A stretch of 64,000 nt of DNA. It comes from CAYFSS01 sp964345975 (lineage in GTDB: Bacteria > Bacillota > Clostridia > Saccharofermentanales > Fastidiosipilaceae). The translations under genes were made by a program, and so were the position numbers. Below are positions 54,930 to 62,354 of this stretch, in pieces. Each line of letters opens with the position of its first letter. The stretch's first letter is position 1. The stretch spans positions 1 to 64,000 of the forward strand of contig CAYFSS010000006.1 in assembly GCA_964345975.1 (NCBI GenBank), read 5' to 3'. Below the pieces are notes generated by a model that was not told the origin of the DNA, ran no database searches, and saw nothing but the letters and a program-made list of their open reading frames with translations.

Positions 54930-54943
54930 GGAAACCGCTTTCC
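54930..54943 (-). promoter_or_regulatory. LacI-type operator of the PIG-L/GH4 operon
   Basis: GGAAACCGCTTTCC, a near-perfect dyad with a central CG step as in LacI/GalR operators. On the minus strand TTGACG and TTGTCA, both -35-like, flank it. Confidence 0.65.
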
Positions 54944-55112
54944 CGTCAAGAACATTGTGCATATCTCATAATTTTTCTGCATCTAGCCCATTCTTTCAAT
55001 CAATTCGTGCTATGAGCTGATCTTCGCTTAACAAATCAAAAGCTCCCTCCCTTATCGTTTTAAGCCGCTATCTTTCTTTCAGCTTTCTTTAGTTCTTATC
55101 TTGTCCGGAGCC

Positions 55113-55332
55113 TGCCCTCGTCCCCGGTCTTTCAAGAAGGCTGTCTTTGTGCCTGAGCTTTCAGGAAATCTGCCTTGTGCTTAGCTTTCAAGAAATATGC
55201 CTTGTGCTTAGCTTTCAGGAAATATGCCTTGTGCTTAGCTTTCAGGAATCTACCCTGTGCCTGGTATTTTAAGGAATCTACCTTGTGCCTACTCTTTCAA
55301 GAAATCTACCCTGTGCCCGCTCTTTCAAAACC
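55113..55332. repeat. Array of eight 26-29-bp tandem repeats
   Basis: Consecutive units follow the pattern TGCCTTGTGCTTAGCTTTCA plus a short GGAAATA/GGAATC end; the third and fourth are nearly identical and the outer ones are degenerate. It lies in the 599-base gap between the Rbs-type permease stop and the LacI gene, where no gene is seen. Units touch without spacers, so it is not a CRISPR array. Confidence 0.85.
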
Positions 55333-55472
55333 CTTAGAGTTTGGCAGCAAAAAAGAGGGCACTTCTCAGTACCCCCTTCACATGCATATTATTCTGTATA
55401 CCCTCTAATTATTCCCTTTGTTTACACTTTAGAAACATGGAGGGCCAAACCCTTTGCATATTCAACGAAATA

Positions 55473-56498
55473 TTATGCAGCCTGTCTCTTCTGAGTCAAC
55501 TGACGCTTGCGCTGCTCTTCGAGCCTGCCACGAACAACGTCAATCAGAACCGCAATAATAATAACCGCACCGATAACCACATTCTGAATCGCCGAAGAAG
55601 CCGCCATAATCGTCAGACCATTCTTCAGAACCGTAATAATCATGACCCCGATAAGCGTCCCGAGCATCGTGCCCTTACCGCCCATAAACGAAGCACCACC
55701 GATGATGCAAGCAGCAATCGCCTCCGTATCATACGGCTGAATCGCATTCGCACCGTTTGCAATACCACCACGCCCGATAAGAACAATGCCGGCCAAAGCA
55801 GCCATGAACCCCGAAATCGTATAACAGAACGTCAGGACATTCGCCGAATTAATACCCGACAAACGAGCCGCTTCTCTATTGCCGCCGACCGTATAGATCG
55901 ACCGACCAAGCGTCGTATTCGTCAGCAAGATGTGCATCAGGATATAGAGAACAATGACCAAGAGATAACTCACAGGGAATCCCGGGAAAACCTCCGTCTT
56001 GAACCACATCTCAGAACCGAGCCACATGATGCCTTCACCAAAACCCGAGACCATACGTGATCCGACCAGGAGCAGCGCTATACCGGCGAGCATATTCTTC
56101 ATACCTAAGGTAGAAACGAACGGGTGAGGCAGATGGAGACGAGTGAGCAGTGTCCCGTTAACAAAGCCAATCAAAGTGCCCGTCAAGATAGCAGCAGCAA
56201 TGAGGACGAACGTATTCGTCACACCATTCTGGTGAAGCATACCGATAACACAAGTACAGGTAATAGCGTTCGCACCGACCGAAAGGTCAATCCCGGCCGT
56301 GATCAAACAGAACAACATACCCACAGAGAGGAGAGCATTGACTGCACCCTGCTTGAAGATATTAGCCACGTTCGACATGGTCAAAAAGTTAGGGGTCAAT
56401 AAGGACATAACGGCACAGAGGATCACCAGCGCCAAGAAGGAACCCATATTTTGGAAAGTCCTTCTTCTCCTCGTTGTATTCAGCTCCAGCGTCGTCAT
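55473..56498 (-). CDS. RbsC/XylH-type sugar ABC transporter permease
   Basis: A 341-residue CUT2 permease with about ten hydrophobic segments. LITAGIDLSVGA is the conserved early motif, then HPFVSTLGMKNMLAGIALL and GGNREAARLSGI before the C-terminal half. ATG 56498 overlaps the ATPase stop (ATGA) and has AAGGAGTT. Final gene of a dehydrogenase-binding protein-ATPase-permease operon. Confidence 0.9.
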   Translation of the reverse strand: MTTLELNTTRRRRTFQNMGSFLALVILCAVMSLLTPNFLTMSNVANIFKQGAVNALLSVGMLFCLITAGIDLSVGANAITCTCVIGMLHQNGVTNTFVLIAAAILTGTLIGFVNGTLLTRLHLPHPFVSTLGMKNMLAGIALLLVGSRMVSGFGEGIMWLGSEMWFKTEVFPGFPVSYLLVIVLYILMHILLTNTTLGRSIYTVGGNREAARLSGINSANVLTFCYTISGFMAALAGIVLIGRGGIANGANAIQPYDTEAIAACIIGGASFMGGKGTMLGTLIGVMIITVLKNGLTIMAASSAIQNVVIGAVIIIAVLIDVVRGRLEEQRKRQLTQKRQAA

Positions 56499-57997
56499 TC
56501 TCGAACTCCTTCCCATGCTGCACGCATGATATCTTCTTGATTAAATTCAGGGGCTTCGCGATCAATGGTCTCGACAATGCGACCACCTCGCATGACGCAT
56601 ACTCGGTCACTCATTCCAAGGATCTCCGGTAGCTCTGAGGAAACCATGAGGATGCATTTGCCGGCTCGTAAGAGAGCATTCATCGTCTCGTACACTTCGA
56701 CTTTTGAACCCACGTCGATGCCTCGAGTCGGTTCGTCAAAGATAAAGACCTCAGCATCCGAGTTTAACCATTTGCCGATAACGACCTTCTGCTGGTTACC
56801 CCCCGATAGCTGGCCCGAAATCTCTTCCGTACTTGGCGTCTTGATCTGAAGTTCACGGACATTGCGCTCTGAAACTTCCTCAATCCGGTCAAAGTCCAAG
56901 AATGGACCGTTTGCGTACCCTTTGAGGTTTGCCATGACAAGGTTATTCTTCACCGACTGCGCTAGGACCAATCCCTGATTCTTCCTATCCTCAGTCAAAA
57001 AAGCCATCCCATTTGCTATCGCAGCTCGAGGAGTCTTCATCTTCACCTCTTTGCTGTCGATAAACACCTTGCCGCTATCCATCGGATCCGCACCGAAAAT
57101 GGCACGCATCAATTCCGTGCGTCCTGCACCGACCAGACCTGAGAATCCCAGGATCTCGCCACGATAAGCTTCAAACGAAACATCATAGAGCAAACCCGTA
57201 CTATTGACGTTCTCTACACGAATAGCTTCTGCGCCGCGCTCAGTTTCAATCTTCGGATACTGATTCGTGACCTCACGTCCAACCATTGCTGTAATGAGCT
57301 GGTCATTGGTAATGTCTTCAATTTCGCTCGTTAAGATGTGCTTCCCGTCTCGCATGACGGTTGTCCGGTCACAGAGCGTGAAGAGCTCTTCCAATTTGTG
57401 CGATACAAAAAGAATAGCAATGCCTCTTGCTTGGAGACGGCGACAGATCTCAAAGAGCTGTTCAACTTCTTGACGCCCTAAGGAAGAGGTCGGCTCATCC
57501 ATGATGATGAGCTTAACGTCATAGATGATGGCTTTTGCAATCTCTATCATCTGCTGAACTCCGACACCGAACTCTCCGGCCGGCTTTGACGGATCGACCA
57601 CTTGCCCCAATTCTTCAAGAATCTCTTTGGCAAGCGCATCCATTGCTTTGTAATCCAGCAAACCGTTGGGCTTTTTTAACCAATGGTTGACGAAAACATT
57701 GTCCGTTATCGACATCAAGGGAACTGTATTCAGCTCCTGGTAGACACAGGAGATGCCCAGTTCTTTGGCCTCGTTAGGGTCTCGAAAACTGACCTTCTTG
57801 CCGTCGACGTAGATCTCACCCTTCTCAGCCTGGTGCACGCCCGTCAAAACCTTGATAAGGGTCGACTTGCCCGCGCCATTTTCACCGATCAGGCCATGGA
57901 TTTCCCCCGGCTTAATCTGTATAGACATATCATCGAGTGCGATAACTCCCGGAAATATCTTCGTTGCATTTTTCAGTTCTACAACGAATTCACTCAT
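56495..57997 (-). CDS. Double-domain sugar ABC ATPase (RbsA/XylG/MglA type)
   Basis: A 500-residue CUT2 ATPase with two nucleotide-binding domains. The first has GENGAGKS and MDEPTSSLG; the second has the degenerate GLVGAGRTEL loop, LSGGNQQKVVIGKWL signature and DEPTRGIDVG. ATG 57997 follows GGAAAGGATG; the frame is open to 58072 but would cross the terminator. Complete here, unlike the truncated copy at 42604. Confidence 0.93.
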   Translation of the reverse strand: MSEFVVELKNATKIFPGVIALDDMSIQIKPGEIHGLIGENGAGKSTLIKVLTGVHQAEKGEIYVDGKKVSFRDPNEAKELGISCVYQELNTVPLMSITDNVFVNHWLKKPNGLLDYKAMDALAKEILEELGQVVDPSKPAGEFGVGVQQMIEIAKAIIYDVKLIIMDEPTSSLGRQEVEQLFEICRRLQARGIAILFVSHKLEELFTLCDRTTVMRDGKHILTSEIEDITNDQLITAMVGREVTNQYPKIETERGAEAIRVENVNSTGLLYDVSFEAYRGEILGFSGLVGAGRTELMRAIFGADPMDSGKVFIDSKEVKMKTPRAAIANGMAFLTEDRKNQGLVLAQSVKNNLVMANLKGYANGPFLDFDRIEEVSERNVRELQIKTPSTEEISGQLSGGNQQKVVIGKWLNSDAEVFIFDEPTRGIDVGSKVEVYETMNALLRAGKCILMVSSELPEILGMSDRVCVMRGGRIVETIDREAPEFNQEDIMRAAWEGVRE

Positions 57998-58046
57998 CGA
58001 TTTGCATCCTTTCCTGTGTGAGTTTCTGCTTATTTTTTTAACAAAA

Positions 58047-58069
58047 AGCCCTACCCCATGGGCAGGGCT
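58047..58069 (-). terminator. Terminator between CUT2 binding-protein and ATPase genes
   Basis: AGCCCTRCCC-type stem (AGCCCT with AGGGCT, extended by CCC/GGG) followed on the minus strand by TTTTTGTTAAAAAAA. It is 40 bases past the binding-protein stop. Confidence 0.8.
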
Positions 58070-58110
58070 CATAGATTCTATAGGGCCATGAACCCGCTTC
58101 TACAAAAACC

Positions 58111-59365
58111 TTAGTCGCCGAGGTACTTTTGGAGTTCCGCTTTGCGATCTTCAGCGTTGTCAGGTGTGATGATCTTCGCACCGGAGTCGATGAATTCGTC
58201 GAGTTCTTCGCCCTGGAGAGCCTTCACAGCAGCTTCAACGGCCTTATAGCCCATACCGTAGGCATCCTGAGCAACGGAGAGCGTTTCATCTCCGGCGAGG
58301 ATTGCCTCAGCAGCGGAAAGGTTACCGTCGAAACCGACAAAGATAGTGTCTTTATATGCTTCAACGTCTTTGGCTGCACGAGCGGCACCGATAGCCATGT
58401 CGTCATTGTTGGCGACGATAATTGCGATACCTTCAGGGAACTTCTGGATGATAGCTTCCATTGAGGTTACGGCCTTGTCAGCAACAGCGTCAGCATATTG
58501 GATTTCGTCGACGAGGAATTCGCCGCCGGCTTCTTCAATACCTGTTTGATAGCCTTCGAGACGATCGGATGCCGTTGAGTCGCCCTGGACCCCTGAAATA
58601 GCAATAGCCTGGATCTCTTCCCAACCTGCTGCTTCAGCGGCTTCTACAGCTGCGATACCCCCGAGTTTAGCAGCTTCGAGATTACCGGTTCCAACGAAGG
58701 AAAGGATCTTGTCAGATTCGATTCTCGTGTCAACAGCGATGATGGGTTTGTCTGAATCTTTGATGAGGTTAGCAACCATGTCAGCTTGGAGAGGAGAGAT
58801 GACATAAGCATCGTACTCATCTGAACTGAGGTCGGTTTCAATGAGGTTCAACTGATCGTCATAAGCAGTTTCTGAAGGAGCACCCTTAACGCTGACCGTG
58901 ACATTCGGGTTGTCTGCCATATATGCAAGGGCACCGGCTTCGACATAGCCCCAATACTCAGAAGCAGTGGTCTTCAAGATAACATCGATGTGATATTCTT
59001 TGTCGCTTGCAACGGCAGGTTCTTCTTCGTCCTCTTCCGTCTCTGCTTCTTCATCTTCAGCAGTTGTAGCATCTGCCTCGGTCTCTTCTGCTTCAGTCGT
59101 CTCTTCAGGAGCTTCCGTTGTGGTTTCCTCAGGAGCCTCTGTTGTNNNNNNNNNNNNNNNNNNNNNNNNNNNNNNNNNNNNNNNNNNNNNNNNNNNNNNN
59201 NNNNNNNNNNNNNNNNNNNNNNNNNNNNNNNNNNNNNNNNNNNNNTTCCGGAGCCTCTGTCGTGGTGGCTTCCGGCTTTTTTGCCGTAGGTGCACAAGCG
59301 GTAATCATAAGAACCATGATGAGGGACAGGCTGATCGCCAAGATCCGTTTTACTTTCGTCTTCAC
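58111..59365 (-). CDS. CUT2 sugar-binding lipoprotein (RbsB-like) with repeat linker and gap
   Basis: The only binding protein in the window with a lipobox (LMITAC). A GTG at 59365 is the likely start: the SD AAAGGA sits about 8 bases before it but is too close to the GTG at 59371. After the Cys comes a long low-complexity linker of TTEAPEET and acidic repeats that contains the 100-N gap; because 100 is not a multiple of three the frame seems to shift there. The ligand domain starts near YHIDVILKTTASEYWG and has IIVANNDDMAIGAA and FVGFDGN motifs. Ligand unknown; the linked dehydrogenase hints at a cyclitol or rare sugar. Confidence 0.85.
59146..59245. other. Scaffold gap (100 N) in the Thr/Glu/Ala/Pro linker
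   Basis: Both sides carry GCCTCTGT-type units of the TTEAPEE repeat. True length unknown. Confidence 0.9.
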
Positions 59366-59593
59366 GTTCACTTTCCTTTCGTTTTGCCGAACTCCAAAGA
59401 ACTCGGGTCAATTGAATATGCTTCTCTTCTATATTCCAGCAAGTCTCGATCTGCTCACGAAAACTTGCCTGAAATCTTTTGTATATCTTAACTTCTTTAG
59501 CGTTCAAAAGATAATCTCGATTTGTTCAAATAGGACTTATCAACGCTAAACAGGGCTACGTTTCCACTAAACTTCTATTTCGATCCGATGAAT

Positions 59594-60628
59594 CTACTTC
59601 TCTAGCCTTGCGCGAATCTCAGACAACTCAACCGGACGCCCTTCACGCATCGACACTGTGCAAGCTTCAGCGATGAGCGCTGCTGCCGTGCCGTCATAGA
59701 CATCGGGACCGGTCATCTCACCGTTCTTCAAGCCTTCGAAGAACGCCAAGAGCTCATTGACATAAGCTTCATTGAAACGCTCTAGGAAATCCTGCGAACA
59801 TTCACGTCTGATCCCTGTAGAATCCATGATCTCCATGTGATTGCTCTGCGGCACGGATGCAATGCGCAAGGTTTCTTTTGCTCCAAGAATTTCGGTTTCC
59901 ACATTATAACCATGGGGAGCCGTCCGCCCCGCAAAGAAGAACCCCATCGTCCCATCTTCAAATTCCATGAGACAGGAAGCATTGTCGTAATCGTTGAACT
60001 CAGCGAAACCGGGTTCTACAAAGTTCTCACCTATAGAATGAACCAACGTCGGCTCACTACCCAAAAGCCATCTCGCTAAATCGATGTCATGGACCGCCAT
60101 ATCAAAGAAGATCCCTCCGGATCCTTGACTGAAGCGCAATGCTTCGTTGATCCCACCGATCGGGTCTTGGCTATAGCCTCTAAACAGAACTACACGGCCT
60201 AAACTCCCATTGATGAGTCTCTCTTTGGCTGCGAGATAGCTGGGGTCATAGCGCCGCATGAAGCCCAAGAAGAAATGAAGATCCGGATGGGCTTCAACAA
60301 TGGCTTCAGCTTCCAGACATTTTGCAAGATTCGTGCTCAGCGGTTTCTCACAGAAAACGTGCTTCCCGGCTTCAAAACAAAGACGGAGATGGTCTACGTG
60401 TTGATCAGAAGGGGAAACGATCACAATCGCATCTATTTCATCAACAGCCAGCATCTCTTCTAATTGTGTAAAGACGAGAGGAACATCAAGCTCATTGGCA
60501 ACGACCTTAGCCCAGGCTTCATTGATATCACAAACAGCATGAAGGCTAACGCCGGGAATGCGTAGCGCCAAATTCTTCGCATGTTGATAGCCTAAACGGC
60601 CCAAACCAAGACATCCGACTTTAATCAT
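59594..60628 (-). CDS. Gfo/Idh/MocA-family dehydrogenase (inositol 2-dehydrogenase-like)
   Basis: A 344-residue NAD(P) oxidoreductase. Nucleotide motif GLGRLG at 8-13 with Asp34 after it, EKP at 94-96, and the catalytic set Lys95, Asp176 and His180 (FFDMAVHDIDLARW) spaced as in inositol dehydrogenases. ATG 60628 follows AGGGA. First gene of the operon with the CUT2 importer, so it probably oxidises what is imported, such as myo-inositol or a related cyclitol; other sugar substrates are possible. A cre-like operator over its promoter suggests catabolite repression. Confidence 0.88.
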   Translation of the reverse strand: MIKVGCLGLGRLGYQHAKNLALRIPGVSLHAVCDINEAWAKVVANELDVPLVFTQLEEMLAVDEIDAIVIVSPSDQHVDHLRLCFEAGKHVFCEKPLSTNLAKCLEAEAIVEAHPDLHFFLGFMRRYDPSYLAAKERLINGSLGRVVLFRGYSQDPIGGINEALRFSQGSGGIFFDMAVHDIDLARWLLGSEPTLVHSIGENFVEPGFAEFNDYDNASCLMEFEDGTMGFFFAGRTAPHGYNVETEILGAKETLRIASVPQSNHMEIMDSTGIRRECSQDFLERFNEAYVNELLAFFEGLKNGEMTGPDVYDGTAAALIAEACTVSMREGRPVELSEIRARLEK

Positions 60629-60705
60629 TTCTAGTCCCTTCAAGCACATTGTGTGCTTTCAATTTTTATCCAATCGTTCATTTCATACTGCTTGAGCAGC
60701 GTACG

Positions 60706-60755
60706 TTGAAAACGTTTGCAATAGGAACAATATACAAGCTTCATTAACTTGTCAA
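60706..60755 (-). promoter_or_regulatory. Promoter with cre/LacI-type operator
   Basis: On the minus strand TTGACA (60750-60755) is 17 bases from TATTGT (60727-60732). Just downstream, TTGCAAACGTTTTCAA (60706-60721) fits the cre pattern TGNAANCGNNNNCA on both strands and overlaps the expected start. Confidence 0.75.
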
Positions 60756-60857
60756 ATGACATAAAAGAAGATCTCTATATCGTCAATTATTGATCAATTT
60801 GACAGGAGGGTGGTTGGGGCTTTTGTTTGAAATAGGCTAGGTAGTGGTCTTTCGGAC

Positions 60858-61280
60858 CTAAAATTTCATAAGTGCATCCAGACTGAGATTGATCGAAGAT
60901 GCAAAGAAATTCTCGGGGCCAGTTTTTTGCATCGTAGGCTTGGGCATTCGCCATAGTGTCAGCGGTGAGTGGAATTTGACCCGAGAGAATGTTGCGCAGT
61001 TCAGCGACTGCTGTTCTGCCAGAGCGGAGCACTCCATTTCAACCACCAAGCAACCCTCATTTATCCTTGTATTCAACGATGTAGATCGGGTACAGCTTCG
61101 TGATCGATTCGAATTGAGCGACGTGATAGACCTTATGTTTTATTGCGAAGTGGTCAATGTTTCTCACAAAAAAGCATCGACGCATCGTTTAGAAAGCTTG
61201 AGGTTAGTCTTTCATGCCCGGGCATGATGACGGCCCCGGGATTCTCGTCAAACTCCAGAATCGGGAACTCATTCTTGATG
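60858..61280 (-). pseudogene. Decayed nucleoside phosphorylase gene
   Basis: Pieces of a PNP/UDP-family phosphorylase appear in order but in different frames: FPILEFDENPGAVIMPGH near 61270-61215, then VAQFESITKLYPIYIVEYK near 61130-61075, then GCLVVEMECSALA near 61055, then IPLTADTMANAQAYDAKNW near 60980-60920, and a tail to the stop at 60858. At least three frameshifts and a missing middle third separate them. No start codon or ribosome site fits the first piece. Inactive remnant. Confidence 0.6.
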
Positions 61281-61425
61281 ATGCTCGTTGTGGTATGGAC
61301 CTCTACACTATGGCACTTCTGTTTGTCGTGGATCTTACATTATTGATGGGTATCGAGGACCTGATCGTATATTTGTGCCGGTGATATGCAACGTTCAGCT
61401 AATGTGGGGAGCATGGAAAGTTAGC

Positions 61426-61477
61426 TTGACATGAAATTGCGCGAGTGGTTTACTGTTTATGGAAAGCACGCTTTCCA
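61426..61477 (+). promoter_or_regulatory. Promoter and palindromic operator of the XRE gene
   Basis: TTGACA (61426-61431), 17 bases, TTTACT (61449-61454). From 61460 to 61477 a perfect dyad TGGAAAGC/GCTTTCCA around AC covers the start region. Suggests autorepression by the XRE protein encoded next. Confidence 0.7.
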
Positions 61478-61505
61478 TTGCTGGTTGATGTGAGAGAAGG
61501 CTTGA

Positions 61506-61724
61506 ATGAAGAATAAACTTGAAGAGTTACGAAAACAGATGGGCATCAAGCAAGAAGATTTGGCCAATGACCTTGAAGTATCAAGGCAGACCATCGGATC
61601 CTTGGAGAATGGTCGATACAATCCGTCGATTCTCTTGGCTTTCAAGATTGCTCGGTACTTCGGCTTGACCATAGAAGAGATCTTCATCTATGAGGAGGAT
61701 GAGGGGGATAAAGATGAATCGTAA
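61506..61724 (+). CDS. Small XRE/Cro-family transcriptional regulator
   Basis: A 72-residue one-domain repressor: KQEDLANDLEVSRQTIGSLE is the helix-turn-helix (19-38), followed by NGRYNPSILLAFKIARYFGL. This YozG-like group is usually encoded next to a small membrane protein, as here. It overlaps the next gene by 11 bases. The start has AGAAGG upstream. The palindrome at 61460 is its likely binding site. Confidence 0.9.
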   Translation: MKNKLEELRKQMGIKQEDLANDLEVSRQTIGSLENGRYNPSILLAFKIARYFGLTIEEIFIYEEDEGDKDES

Positions 61725-62193
61725 GAGTCATAGGGACCTCAAGAGCTATAAAAGTCTGAAGAGTACTGAAAGCAAAGGGAAGTACATTACGTTGATCGCA
61801 GGCATACTAACTCTGGCAATCGGACTATATTTCATCAAGATGCTCGATGATCCACAAGGCGTCATGAGAACATTGCCCTATATTCTTGTCGGCTTAGGTT
61901 CCGGTTTATTCGGTCATGGGATGGGTGAAATCATCTCCGATCGTGTACTTCACAACTCACCGGAGGTAAAGCGTCAGATGGATATTACGCATAATGACGA
62001 GCGGAATATCACAATACAGAACATGGCCAAGAGCAAAGCCTTCGATATGATGACGTTTGTCCTTGCCGCTCTCATGCTTTCGTTTGCCCTTATGCAAGTA
62101 GACCTTAAGATTACTCTCTTGCTTGTTTTTGTGTATCTGATCATCCATGGGGTTGCTCTGTACTATCGCATCAAATTGGATAAAGAGATGTGA
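61714..62193 (+). CDS. Small membrane protein paired with XRE regulator (DUF2178/DUF6442-like)
   Basis: A 159-residue protein with four predicted membrane segments in two pairs (about 20-37, 46-62, 108-124, 130-147) and a charged middle loop with NDERNITIQNMAKSKAFD. The latter motif is shared by uncharacterised membrane proteins that sit beside XRE regulators. Function unknown. ATG 61714 follows GAGGGGGA inside the regulator gene, so the two are translationally coupled. Confidence 0.7.
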   Translation: MNRKSHRDLKSYKSLKSTESKGKYITLIAGILTLAIGLYFIKMLDDPQGVMRTLPYILVGLGSGLFGHGMGEIISDRVLHNSPEVKRQMDITHNDERNITIQNMAKSKAFDMMTFVLAALMLSFALMQVDLKITLLLVFVYLIIHGVALYYRIKLDKEM

Positions 62194-62354
62194 GATGTTC
62201 GTGGGACGGGATCGAGTCTGGAAGCCGCGGTGGATCTCATCTCTTTCATAGTCTTAATTTGTAGGTTCACCGTCGGTTTCACTTCTCTCCGCCGAATCTG
62301 CGAAACGGATCGAGCCCTATGCTACAATCGTTCACTTTAGAAGAGGGGTTTCGT

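Noticed and set aside
55113..55332. Repeat array considered as a CRISPR
   Set aside because: Units of 26-29 bp abut directly with no unique spacers and no cas genes are nearby.
55175..55408. Plus-strand open frame rich in CLAF repeats
   Set aside because: It is a by-product of the nearly 27-bp DNA repeat; no ribosome site and no family resemblance.
59129..59371. Separate 80-codon gene at the start of the CUT2 binding protein
   Set aside because: It is the same gene; the apparent frame change comes from the 100-N placeholder, which is not a multiple of three.
60889..61227. Plus-strand open frame of 112 codons
   Set aside because: Antisense to the decayed phosphorylase fragments and without a ribosome site.
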